10,725 nt of DNA from Lysobacter sp. (GCA_030151365.1 JASLDW010000009.1:1-10725); one strand, 5' to 3'. Numbered from the stretch's first letter, positions 1-6,620 are shown. Numbers and translations are program-made. The notes: generated by a model from the letters alone, not told the origin.

Positions 1-1494
1 AACCTGCGCCGCGATGCGCTGGCGTCGATCCCGGGCGTGAAGTGGTATCCGGAATGGGGCGAGGCGCGCATCGCCGGCATGATCGAGAACCGTCCCGACT
101 GGACGATCTCGCGCCAGCGCACCTGGGGCGTGCCGATCGCGTTGTTCGTGCATCGCGAAACCGGCGAACCGCATCCGCGCACGGTCGAATTGATGGAACA
201 GGTCGCGCAGCGGGTCGAGCAGGGTGGCGTCGATGCCTGGTATGCGCTTGATGCCGCCGATTTGTTGGGCGATGAAGCCGCGCACTACGACAAGGTCCGC
301 GACATCCTCGACGTCTGGTTCGATTCCGGCGTCAGCAACCAGTGCGTGGTCAAGGCGCGCGGCTACGAACTGCCGGTCGACCTCTACCTCGAAGGTTCCG
401 ACCAGCATCGCGGCTGGTTCCAGTCGTCGCTGCTGGCGGCGGTCGCGATCGACAAGGCGGCGCCATACCGCGAATGCCTGACACACGGCTTCACCGTCGA
501 CGAGCACGGTCGCAAGATGTCGAAATCGCTCGGCAACGGCATCGAACCGCAGGACATCATCAAGACGCTGGGCGCCGACATCCTGCGCCTGTGGATCGCC
601 TCCGCCGACTACAGCAACGAGATGTCGCTGTCTCAGGAAATCCTCAAGCGCACGGCGGACGCCTATCGCCGCATCCGCAATACCGCGCGCTTCCTGCTCG
701 GCAATCTCAGCGGCTTCGATCCCGCGAAGAATTCAGTGGTGCTGGACGACATGGTCGCGCTCGATCGCTGGGCGGTCCATCGCGCCGCGCAGGTGCAGGC
801 GCAGGTCACCGCTGCCTATGCCCGCTACGATTTCGCCGACGTGGTGCAGACGCTGATGAACTTCTGCAGCATCGACCTCGGCTCGCTCTATCTCGACGTC
901 ACCAAGGATCGCCTGTACACGATGCAGGAGGATTCGCGCGGTCGTCGCAGCGCGCAGACCGCGATGCACCACATCGCCGAAGCATTGGTGCGCTGGATGG
1001 CGCCGATCCTGTCGTTCACGGCGGAAGAAATCTGGTCGCATCTTCCCGGAGAGCGTGCTGCCAGCGTGCAACTCGCGACCTGGTACGAAGGGCTGGCCGA
1101 GTTGCCGGCGCATTCCACTCCGACGGCCGACCAGTTCGATGCGTTGCTGCAATTGCGCGAACAGGTGGCGAAGACGCTGGAACCGATGCGCGCCGCCGGC
1201 GAGATCGGTGCGGCGCTGGAGGCCGACCTCGTGCTGAGCGTCGACGAAACCACCCATGCGTGGCTGGCGCCGATGGCCGACGAGTTGCGCTTCTTCTTCA
1301 TCAGTGGCGACGTCAGCGTGCAGACGCCGGTCGGCGTCGCGCCGCCGGTGCTGGCGAACAAGACCAGCAAACCGAAATGCGTGCGTTGCTGGCAGCATCG
1401 TGCCGACATCGGCGGCAATGGCGAACATCCGGAACTGTGCGGTCGCTGCATCGAGAATGTCGATGGCGCCGGCGAGCAACGGAGCTTCTTCTGA
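1..1494 (+). CDS. ileS: Isoleucyl-tRNA synthetase, C-terminal 497 residues (5' end outside window)
   Basis: Class I aminoacyl-tRNA synthetase that charges tRNA-Ile with isoleucine in the cytoplasm. The reading frame is open from base 1, so the first half (HIGH motif and most of the editing domain) lies upstream. Visible landmarks are the DWTISRQRTWG segment, the WFDSG motif, the catalytic loop KMSKS at bases 514-528, the anticodon-binding helical domain, and a C-terminal zinc ribbon with two CxxC pairs (Cys codons at 1378, 1387, 1438 and 1447). This zinc ribbon is typical of bacterial IleRS with a zinc-binding C-terminus. About 500 of an expected 940 or so residues are present. The stop TGA (1492-1494) overlaps the lspA start by one base, which places the gene at the head of the ileS-lspA-ispH operon seen here. 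No frameshift or missing motif is visible. Confidence 0.97.
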   Translation, partial: NLRRDALASIPGVKWYPEWGEARIAGMIENRPDWTISRQRTWGVPIALFVHRETGEPHPRTVELMEQVAQRVEQGGVDAWYALDAADLLGDEAAHYDKVRDILDVWFDSGVSNQCVVKARGYELPVDLYLEGSDQHRGWFQSSLLAAVAIDKAAPYRECLTHGFTVDEHGRKMSKSLGNGIEPQDIIKTLGADILRLWIASADYSNEMSLSQEILKRTADAYRRIRNTARFLLGNLSGFDPAKNSVVLDDMVALDRWAVHRAAQVQAQVTAAYARYDFADVVQTLMNFCSIDLGSLYLDVTKDRLYTMQEDSRGRRSAQTAMHHIAEALVRWMAPILSFTAEEIWSHLPGERAASVQLATWYEGLAELPAHSTPTADQFDALLQLREQVAKTLEPMRAAGEIGAALEADLVLSVDETTHAWLAPMADELRFFFISGDVSVQTPVGVAPPVLANKTSKPKCVRCWQHRADIGGNGEHPELCGRCIENVDGAGEQRSFF

Positions 1495-1997
1495 TGAAGT
1501 TGGCCAAGCCGAATGCGTTGCCGTGGCTGCTGGCGTCCGCGCTGGTCGTCGTGCTCGACCAATGGAGCAAGCTGTGGGTGCTGCGCAGCCTGCCGGAGTT
1601 CACCGATGTCGTGGTGATTCCGGGTTTCTGGAACTGGTATCGCACCTACAACACCGGCGCCGCCTTCAGTTTCCTCGCCAACAGCGGCGGCTGGCAGATC
1701 TGGCTGTTCAGCGCCCTCGCAGTGGTCATCAGCGCGGCATTGACGTATGCGCTCGCAGGCACCCAGCGCCGTGAATGGAAGACCGCATTGCCGTACGCGC
1801 TGGTGATCGGCGGCGCGATCGGCAACGTGATCGATCGCGTCCAGCACGGCCACGTCATCGACTTCATCAAGTGGTACGTGGGCGACCACGTGTGGCCGGC
1901 GTTCAATCTCGCCGATTCAGCCATCGTCGCGGGTGCGGCCGGCATCATCCTGTTCGGACTGTTCGCCGGTTCCAAACGAGAGAACAAGAACGATTGA
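1494..1997 (+). CDS. lspA: Lipoprotein signal peptidase (signal peptidase II)
   Basis: Inner-membrane aspartyl protease that removes the signal peptide from diacylglyceryl-modified prolipoproteins. The product has 167 residues, normal for the family. Four hydrophobic segments lie at about residues 10-30, 68-88, 98-116 and 139-158. Family motifs are DQWSK at Asp22, YNTGAAFSF around Asn53, GGAIGNVIDR around Asn111/Arg115, VIDF with Asp123 and NLADSAI with Asp141; the last two are the expected catalytic aspartates. The ATG at 1494 overlaps the ileS stop as TGATG, with a GGAG Shine-Dalgarno at 1481-1484, so translation is probably coupled. The stop overlaps the ispH start in the same way. The ileS-lspA pairing is widespread in bacteria. 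Confidence 0.97.
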   Translation: MKLAKPNALPWLLASALVVVLDQWSKLWVLRSLPEFTDVVVIPGFWNWYRTYNTGAAFSFLANSGGWQIWLFSALAVVISAALTYALAGTQRREWKTALPYALVIGGAIGNVIDRVQHGHVIDFIKWYVGDHVWPAFNLADSAIVAGAAGIILFGLFAGSKRENKND

Positions 1998-2947
1998 TGG
2001 ACATCCTGCTCGCCAATCCCCGCGGATTCTGCGCCGGCGTCGATCGCGCGATCGAGATCGTCAAGCGCGCGATCGAGACGCTGGGTGCGCCGATCTACGT
2101 GCGCCACGAAGTGGTGCACAACAAGTTCGTGGTCGACGATCTCAAGCAGCGCGGCGCGATTTTCGTCGAGGAACTCGATGAAGTGCCCGATGGCGCGACG
2201 GTGATCTTCTCCGCACATGGCGTGTCGAAGGCGGTGCGCGCGGAGGCCGATCGCCGCGGCCTGAAGGTGTTCGACGCCACTTGTCCGCTGGTGACGAAAG
2301 TGCACCTGGAAGTCTCGCGCCATTGCCGCGCCGGTCGCGATCTGATTCTGATCGGCCACGCCGGCCACCCGGAGGTCGAAGGCACGATGGGCCAGTGGCG
2401 GAAGGACTGCGGCGACGGCCAGATCCACCTGGTCGAGGACATCGAGGGCGCGCGCGGTCTGGTCATCACCCAACCGGAAAACGTTGCCTATACCACCCAG
2501 ACCACGCTTTCGGTGGACGATACCCGCGACATCATCGCCGCCCTGCGCGAACGCTTTCCCGCGATCCAGGGGCCGCGCAACGACGACATCTGCTACGCCA
2601 CCCAGAATCGCCAGGACGCGGTGCGCGACCTGACCCGCGAGTGCGACCTGGTGCTGGTGGTGGGTTCGCCCAACAGCTCCAACTCCAATCGGCTGCGCGA
2701 GCTTGCCGAACGCGAGGGAGTCACGGCCTACCTGATCGACGACGCCGGCGAAATCGATGCGGGCTGGGTGCAGGGCAAGCATCGCGTCGGCGTGACCGCC
2801 GGCGCCTCGGCTCCGGACGTGCTGGTCCAGGGCGTGCTGGCGCGGCTGCGCGAACTCGGCGCCAATGGCGTCCGCGAACTTTCCGGGGAGCCCGAGGACA
2901 TGGTGTTCGCGCTGCCCAAGGAGCTGCGCCTGCGGCTGGTCGATTGA
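1997..2947 (+). CDS. ispH: 4-hydroxy-3-methylbut-2-enyl diphosphate reductase
   Basis: Cytoplasmic iron-sulfur enzyme of the last MEP-pathway step, reducing HMBPP to IPP and DMAPP. The product has 316 residues, full length. The three cluster cysteines are Cys12 (GFCAGV), Cys96 (DATCPLV) and Cys199 (DDICYATQNR). Substrate-pocket motifs are HEVVHN (His41), SAHG (His74), GHPEVEGT (His124, Glu126), TQTTLS and GSPNSSNSNRL. The start ATG overlaps the lspA stop by one base. The Shine-Dalgarno is weak (a purine-rich CGAGAG lies about 13 bases upstream), which fits translation by coupling from lspA. Unlike the E. coli operon, no fkpB lies between lspA and ispH. The 3' end carries the -35 element of the tRNA promoter that follows. 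Confidence 0.97.
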   Translation: MDILLANPRGFCAGVDRAIEIVKRAIETLGAPIYVRHEVVHNKFVVDDLKQRGAIFVEELDEVPDGATVIFSAHGVSKAVRAEADRRGLKVFDATCPLVTKVHLEVSRHCRAGRDLILIGHAGHPEVEGTMGQWRKDCGDGQIHLVEDIEGARGLVITQPENVAYTTQTTLSVDDTRDIIAALRERFPAIQGPRNDDICYATQNRQDAVRDLTRECDLVLVVGSPNSSNSNRLRELAEREGVTAYLIDDAGEIDAGWVQGKHRVGVTAGASAPDVLVQGVLARLRELGANGVRELSGEPEDMVFALPKELRLRLVD

Positions 2948-2972
2948 CCGGGCAGGCCCTCGATCCTAGAAT
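2944..2972 (+). promoter_or_regulatory. Sigma70-type promoter of the tRNA-Thr gene, overlapping the ispH stop codon
   Basis: A -35 box TTGACC (2944-2949; five of six to TTGACA) and a -10 box TAGAAT (2967-2972; five of six to TATAAT) are separated by exactly 17 bases. Transcription would start near 2979-2980, three or four bases before the mature tRNA 5' end. The TGA stop of ispH (2945-2947) lies inside the -35 box. The bases after the -10 box (GACCGGC) form a GC-rich discriminator of the kind associated with stringent control; that regulatory reading is an inference. Confidence 0.72.
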
Positions 2973-2982
2973 GACCGGCTAG

Positions 2983-3058
2983 GCCGGAATAGCTCAGTTG
3001 GTAGAGCGGCGCATTCGTAATGCGTAGGTCGTAGGTTCGATTCCTATTTCCGGCACCA
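2983..3058 (+). tRNA. tRNA-Thr, anticodon CGT
   Basis: A complete cloverleaf can be drawn by hand. The acceptor stem is GCCGGAA (2983-2989) with TTCCGGC (3048-3054). The D stem is GCTC/GAGC (2992-2995, 3004-3007) with an AGTTGGTA loop. The anticodon stem is GCGCA/TGCGT with loop TTCGTAA (3014-3020), giving anticodon CGT at 3016-3018, which reads the ACG threonine codon. The variable loop has five bases, and the T stem GTAGG/CCTAT carries loop TTCGATT. The discriminator base is A and CCA is encoded (3056-3058). Pairing is complete, with only G-U wobbles at the base of the anticodon and T stems. It has its own promoter immediately upstream and no terminator directly after it; the next intrinsic terminator is at 3510. 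Confidence 0.96.
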
Positions 3059-3073
3059 AATTTGAGACAGTCC

Positions 3074-3394
3074 ATGGATCCCATCTCGCTCGAGGATCTT
3101 GCCCTTCTCGATACATTGCGGCGCATTGACTCCGCGATGCCCTTGGAGGGCGGTACCGATCTTCTGCCGCGCCTTATCGAAAATGGCCTCGTTACCCGGG
3201 ATCCCGAGTGGCCGCGGCTGACCGACGCCGGTGTCGAGCTGTGCAAGTCGCTGCAACACCGGGTTGCGGCCGATACTCAAGCCGAAAAAATCCTTCAGCG
3301 CCGCGCCAATGGTGACGGTGCGGCAGAAGAAGCCACATTGGGCGGTGTTGACGGGGATGGCCACGCTGACACGCGCAATTCCCAGGTTTCCTGA
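3074..3394 (+). CDS. Small hypothetical protein (106 aa), possible winged-helix-like fold
   Basis: I do not recognise this protein. The frame begins 15 bases after the tRNA CCA; a TTG at 3062 in the same frame would add four residues. The Shine-Dalgarno is poor (GAG at 3064-3066). Residues 1 to about 75 look protein-like, with alternating helices and a segment (ENGLVTRDPEWPRLTDAG) resembling the wing of small winged-helix proteins. The last 30 residues are Gly/Asp/Ala-rich and undistinguished. Third codon positions are clearly less G/C-biased than in ileS, radA or hoxX, which fits a recently acquired gene, a decaying gene or a chance ORF. Placement directly after a tRNA gene fits an island remnant, but I see no integrase and no duplicated tRNA 3' end. 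An opposite-strand ORF (3044-3364) runs into the tRNA and is less likely. Confidence 0.42.
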   Translation: MDPISLEDLALLDTLRRIDSAMPLEGGTDLLPRLIENGLVTRDPEWPRLTDAGVELCKSLQHRVAADTQAEKILQRRANGDGAAEEATLGGVDGDGHADTRNSQVS

Positions 3395-3432
3395 CGATTC
3401 AGCGCTTCAGCCTGCGTTCTGGCAACTAGACG

Positions 3433-3535
3433 TATCCTGAACAGGATAAAAGCAGTGGGGAGACTGCTTCGGAGCGGAAACGCCCGGCCCCATTTGCTTT
3501 CCTAACACCCCCCTCGGAAACGAGGGGTTCTTTTT
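3433..3535 (+). ncRNA. Candidate structured small RNA or 3' UTR element with three hairpins
   Basis: Three consecutive hairpins occupy about 100 bases. Hairpin 1 is TATCCT-GAAC-AGGATA (3433-3448). Hairpin 2 is a long stem pairing 3449-3460 (AAAGCAGTGGGG) with 3488-3500, giving twelve pairs, one G-U and one bulged T. It continues after a left-side bulge (3461-3468) into an inner stem, 3469-3476 with 3481-3487, with one bulged A and a GAAA tetraloop. Hairpin 3 is the terminator at 3510-3527 with its T tract. This one-after-another layout is typical of bacterial sRNAs. No convincing promoter was found just upstream, so it may instead be the 3' end of the tRNA/small-ORF transcript. It matches no riboswitch or sRNA family that I can recall. 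Confidence 0.42.
3510..3535 (+). terminator. Rho-independent terminator
   Basis: A perfect 7-bp GC-rich stem CCCCTCG/CGAGGGG (3510-3516 and 3521-3527) is closed by a GAAA tetraloop and followed by TTCTTTTT (3528-3535). It acts on the + strand and ends whatever is transcribed from the tRNA/small-ORF/candidate-RNA region. It also insulates radA, which starts 109 bases later. Confidence 0.88.
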
Positions 3536-3552
3536 GTCCGGAATCCGCACGA

Positions 3553-3569
3553 TCCCCGGCAACCGGGGA
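3553..3569. repeat. Inverted repeat / hairpin in the radA leader
   Basis: A perfect 7-bp stem TCCCCGG/CCGGGGA with a CAA loop lies 18 bases after the terminator T tract and 74 bases before the radA start. It is followed by CTTTCATT, which is only a weak T tract. It could be a back-up terminator, a 5' UTR hairpin of radA or a protein-binding site. Apart from this hairpin, I see no clear promoter or gene in 3536-3643. Confidence 0.45.
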
Positions 3570-3643
3570 CTTTCATTCCCGCGATCTCGCGCCGCGCGAC
3601 GACAACCCGGATACTTGAGGCATCGTCAGCAGCCGCCTCCGAC

Positions 3644-5023
3644 ATGCCCCCCAGTCCCCGCAAGCGCACCGCCTATGTCTGCAACAGTTGCGGCGCCGAA
3701 TATCCCAAGTGGCAGGGGCAGTGCGAGGCCTGCGGGGCGTGGAACACCTTGTCCGAGATCGCGCTGGAGCCGACGGCCACCAGCGCGCCGTCGCGGCGCG
3801 GCAGCTGGGCCGGCAAGGCCGATGTCGCCAAAATCACCCCGCTGGTGAACGTGCAGCAGTCGGAGATCGTGCGGGCCTCGACCGGCATCGGCGAGTTCGA
3901 CCGCGTGCTCGGTGGCGGCCTGGTCGAAGGGGCGGTGGTGCTGATCGGCGGCGATCCCGGCATCGGCAAATCCACACTGTTGCTGCAGGCGCTGGCATTG
4001 ATGAGCGGCGGTACCCGCGGCCTGTACGTCACCGGCGAGGAATCATTGGCGCAGGTCGCCGGTCGTGCGCTGCGACTGGATCTTTCGCTCGACGGACTCG
4101 AGGCGCTCGCGGAAACCTGCGTCGAGCGCATCCTCGAACAGGCCGCGGTCGCCAAGCCGGGTTTCATCATCGCCGACTCGATCCAGACCTTGTGGACGGA
4201 AACGCTGACCGCGGCGCCCGGTTCGGTGAGCCAGGTGCGCGAGTCCGCGGCGCGACTGGTGCGCTATGCGAAAGAGACCGGAACCGCGGTGTTCCTGGTC
4301 GGGCACGTCACCAAGGAAGGCGGCATCGCCGGTCCGCGCGTGCTCGAGCACATGGTCGACGCCGTGCTGTATTTCGAGGGCGATTCCGGCTCGCGCTTCC
4401 GCGTGCTGCGCGCGTTCAAGAACCGCTTCGGCGCGGTCAACGAACTCGGCGTCTTCGCGATGGGCGACAAGGGCCTGCGCGAAGTGCCGAATCCGTCGGC
4501 GATCTTCCTGTCGGGAGGCAGCGCGCACCAGCCCGGCAGCTGCGTGATGGTGACGCGCGAAGGCACGCGCCCCTTGCTGGTGGAAGTGCAGGCGCTGGTC
4601 GATGCCTCGCCATTGTCGAATCCGCGCCGCGTTGCGGTCGGTCTCGAAGGCAATCGCCTGGCGATGCTGCTGGCGGTGTTGCATCGCCACGGTGGCGTGC
4701 TGACATCGGACCAGGACGTCTTCGTGAATGTCGTGGGCGGCATCCGCGTGCAGGAAACCGCGGCCGATCTACCGGTATTGCTGGCGGTGCTGTCGTCGCT
4801 GCGCAACCAGCCCCTGGCGGAGAAAACCATCGCGTTCGGCGAAGTCGGATTGTCCGGCGAGATACGCCCCGTGCCCAATGGCGAGGAGCGCCTGAAGGAG
4901 GCAGCGACGCACGGCTTCAAACGTGCGATCGTGGCCAAGGCGAACGCGCCGAAAGCGGGGAGCTACAAGGGCATGGAAGTGATCGCGGTGGAACGCCTGG
5001 CCGACGCGCTGGAAGCGGCATGA
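3644..5023 (+). CDS. radA: DNA repair protein RadA (Sms)
   Basis: RecA-related ATPase that helps process recombination intermediates (branch migration, D-loop extension) in the cytoplasm. The 459 residues match the family length of about 460. In order, it has an N-terminal C4 zinc finger (Cys13, Cys16, Cys27, Cys30), an ATPase core with Walker A GGDPGIGKST at residues 102-111, the sensor-like TGEES, the RadA-specific KNRFG motif at 259-263, and a C-terminal Lon-like domain from about residue 290. In this family the Lon-like domain lacks protease activity. The chosen ATG is the only plausible start before the conserved TAYVCNSCGAEYPKWQGQC segment. It lacks a clear Shine-Dalgarno at normal spacing; the nearest purine run, TGAGG, is over 20 bases upstream. 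The stop overlaps the next gene by four bases (ATGA). Confidence 0.97.
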   Translation: MPPSPRKRTAYVCNSCGAEYPKWQGQCEACGAWNTLSEIALEPTATSAPSRRGSWAGKADVAKITPLVNVQQSEIVRASTGIGEFDRVLGGGLVEGAVVLIGGDPGIGKSTLLLQALALMSGGTRGLYVTGEESLAQVAGRALRLDLSLDGLEALAETCVERILEQAAVAKPGFIIADSIQTLWTETLTAAPGSVSQVRESAARLVRYAKETGTAVFLVGHVTKEGGIAGPRVLEHMVDAVLYFEGDSGSRFRVLRAFKNRFGAVNELGVFAMGDKGLREVPNPSAIFLSGGSAHQPGSCVMVTREGTRPLLVEVQALVDASPLSNPRRVAVGLEGNRLAMLLAVLHRHGGVLTSDQDVFVNVVGGIRVQETAADLPVLLAVLSSLRNQPLAEKTIAFGEVGLSGEIRPVPNGEERLKEAATHGFKRAIVAKANAPKAGSYKGMEVIAVERLADALEAA

Positions 5024-5910
5024 ACCCGTCGGTTGCCGGCACGGATGGGGGCGGCTGGACAATGGCCGGACTGGGCCGGTTCGATGCCTGGTTGATGAAG
5101 CCGCGCAGTGGCGGGCGCGGGCTGCATCGCGCGGCGATGGAGTTCCTGTTCTTCGGCGTCAAGGAAGCGCGCGCCTGCCTGTTCGCGGGATTGTTCTTCC
5201 TCGCGGTGTTCGCGATGCCGCGTGGCGGCATCCTCGGTATTCCGCGTTACGACGCCTTGTTGCTGTTCGCGCTGCTGGTGCAGGGCTGGATGCTGTGGGC
5301 GAAACTGGAAACCTTCGACGAGTTCAAGGCGATCTGCCTGTTCCATGTCGTCGGGTTCGCGATGGAGGTGTTCAAGACGTCCGCCGACGTGCACTCATGG
5401 AGTTACCCCGGGCCGGGCCATACCAAGCTGTTCGGCGTGCCGCTGTTCTCGGGCTTCATGTACGCGGCGGTCGGCAGCTACATCATCCAGGCATGGCGAC
5501 TGTTCGACTTGCGCATCCGCCACCACCCGCCGTACTGGATGGCGGTGCTTGTGGCGATCGCCATCTATGCCAATTTCTTCACCCATCACTGGATCGCCGA
5601 CCTGCGCTGGTACGTCACCGCGCTGGCGCTCGGGCTCTATGCGCGCACCACGGTCATATTCCGTCCGCTCGACCGCGATCGCCGCATGCCGCTGCTGCTG
5701 GCGTTCGTGCTGATCGGCTTTTTCCTGTGGCTTGCCGAGAACATCGCCACGTTCTACGGCATCTGGCGCTACCCCAACCAGATGGGGGCCTGGGCGCAGG
5801 TGCATTGGGGCAAGTGGAGTTCGTGGTCGCTGCTGGTGATCATGACCTTCACGATTGTCGCCGGGCTCAAGCACGTCAAGGCCACCATCCACGTGCCGGA
5901 ATCGACCTAG
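5020..5910 (+). CDS. DUF817 family integral membrane protein (YoaT-like)
   Basis: I recognise the DUF817 family from the segments FGVKEARACLFAGLF (residues 45-59), PRYDALLLFALLVQ, HVVGFAMEVFK, PLFSGFMYAAVGSYIIQAWR (141-160), FFTHHWIADLRW (186-197) and WLAENIATFYGIWRYPNQ (237-254). The biochemical function of the family is unknown. The product has 296 residues with about eight hydrophobic segments (near 52-66, 78-96, 104-119, 141-157, 173-187, 199-213, 224-243 and 266-282), so it is an inner-membrane protein. Many conserved polar residues (His, Glu, Asn, Asp) lie near membrane segments and might form a polar or metal site; this is speculation. The ATG at 5020 overlaps the radA stop (ATGA) and has GGAAG four bases upstream. 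An internal ATG at 5062 is an alternative start that would remove a Gly-rich leader of 14 residues. Confidence 0.9.
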   Translation: MNPSVAGTDGGGWTMAGLGRFDAWLMKPRSGGRGLHRAAMEFLFFGVKEARACLFAGLFFLAVFAMPRGGILGIPRYDALLLFALLVQGWMLWAKLETFDEFKAICLFHVVGFAMEVFKTSADVHSWSYPGPGHTKLFGVPLFSGFMYAAVGSYIIQAWRLFDLRIRHHPPYWMAVLVAIAIYANFFTHHWIADLRWYVTALALGLYARTTVIFRPLDRDRRMPLLLAFVLIGFFLWLAENIATFYGIWRYPNQMGAWAQVHWGKWSSWSLLVIMTFTIVAGLKHVKATIHVPEST

Positions 5911-5920
5911 GGGCACGGCG

Positions 5921-6511
5921 ATGCAGTCTCCGCAGCTGGATCCGCAACTGTTCGGTCATGTCCGTGTCCTGATCTCCCTGGTCGCGGGCATGGGCCTGAC
6001 GCGCCTGCTGGTCGGCGTCGCCCGCATCATCCAGCATCCGGCCGGCAAGAAGGTCTACTGGGTGCACCTCGGCTGGGTACTGTGGATGTTCCTCGGCCTG
6101 ATCAACTTCTGGTGGTGGGAATTCCGCCTCTCGCAATTGCACGACTGGAAGTTCGTCTACTACGTCTTCCTGATCGTCTACGCGACCACCTATTTCCTGC
6201 TGTGCGCCCTGCTGTTTCCCGATCAGATGGAGGAATACGCGGGCTACCGCGACTACTTCATGTCGCGGCGGGCATGGATCTTCGGGGTGATGGCGCTCCT
6301 GTTCGTGCTCGACATCGGCGACACCCTGCTCAAGGGAGCGGGCTATTTCGCCAACCTCGGGGTCGAATATCCGTTGCGGACGGCGATCCATGTCGCGTTG
6401 TGCCTGATGGCGATGCGCAGTGCCAATCCGCGTTTCCACGCGGCCTTCGTGGTGTTTGCGCTGGTCTACCAGGCGTCCTGGATCCTGCGCCAGTACGAGA
6501 CCTTCTCCTAG
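5921..6511 (+). CDS. Conserved-looking membrane protein of unknown function (196 aa)
   Basis: I do not recognise a named family. The protein has about six hydrophobic segments (residues 12-36, 47-66, 78-99, 117-133, 152-166 and 173-188). Short polar loops include an aromatic-rich NFWWWEFRLSQLHDW (62-76) and a central DQMEEYAGYRDYFMSRR (101-117). Charged residues within or next to membrane segments (Arg28, Glu67, Arg69, Asp131, Asp134, Lys138) are notable. Only ten bases separate it from the DUF817 gene. A good Shine-Dalgarno, AGGGG at 5909-5913 with a spacer of seven, overlaps the upstream stop codon, so the two are likely co-transcribed. Codon use matches the neighbours. It may be a partner of the DUF817 protein, but only the gene arrangement supports that. 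Confidence 0.85.
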   Translation: MQSPQLDPQLFGHVRVLISLVAGMGLTRLLVGVARIIQHPAGKKVYWVHLGWVLWMFLGLINFWWWEFRLSQLHDWKFVYYVFLIVYATTYFLLCALLFPDQMEEYAGYRDYFMSRRAWIFGVMALLFVLDIGDTLLKGAGYFANLGVEYPLRTAIHVALCLMAMRSANPRFHAAFVVFALVYQASWILRQYETFS

Positions 6512-6524
6512 CCCGGAAACGGGC
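6511..6524 (+). repeat. Short GNRA-capped hairpin at the stop codon
   Basis: GCCCG-GAAA-CGGGC forms a perfect 5-bp hairpin starting on the last base of the TAG stop. No T tract follows, so it is not a standard intrinsic terminator, although it may stabilise the 3' end or mark the end of the radA-DUF817-196aa transcript. The CGGAAACG core also occurs twice in the hairpins at 3475-3522. Confidence 0.35.
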
Positions 6525-6546
6525 ACCCCGACCGTTCGTCCGGCCA

Positions 6547-6620
6547 AATGTGACGGGGATCATTAACCGTTCATGATTGTGATAGAGTGATGAAAGTCGC
6601 ATTCCAAACGTGACTGCGAC
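6547..6620 (+). promoter_or_regulatory. AT-richer upstream region of hoxX with inverted repeats; probable promoter/operator region
   Basis: This stretch of the 165-base gap before hoxX is markedly richer in A/T than the surrounding DNA. It contains ATCAT/ATGAT (6559-6563 and 6573-6577, 9-base spacer) and GTCGCA/TGCGAC (6596-6601 and 6615-6620, 13-base spacer). A possible -10, TAGAGT (6583-6588), follows a TG at 6578-6579, but no -35 at proper spacing is convincing. I read it as the likely promoter region, with the second inverted repeat as a possible regulator site or 5' UTR hairpin. Confidence 0.3.

Noticed and set aside
1646..2782. 378-codon - strand frame opposite lspA/ispH
   Set aside because: It crosses the junction of two clearly coding + strand genes and shows no domain; it is a GC-bias shadow.
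3044..3364. 106-codon - strand ORF opposite the small ORF after the tRNA
   Set aside because: Its 3' end runs into the tRNA gene and no Shine-Dalgarno or domain is evident. The + strand frame looks somewhat more protein-like, though neither is certain.
3417..3437. Possible sigma54 promoter (TGGCAAC) before the candidate RNA
   Set aside because: The GG element is present but the required GC at the -12 position, ten bases after GG, is TA, so the consensus fails.
2983..3643. Genomic-island integration at the tRNA-Thr 3' end
   Set aside because: No repeat of the tRNA 3' end (attR-like) and no integrase were found in the window; only the atypical small ORF hints at it.
6511..6524. Intrinsic terminator after the 196-residue membrane protein
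   Set aside because: The hairpin is perfect but only 5 bp long, and it is followed by ACCCCGACC rather than a T tract.
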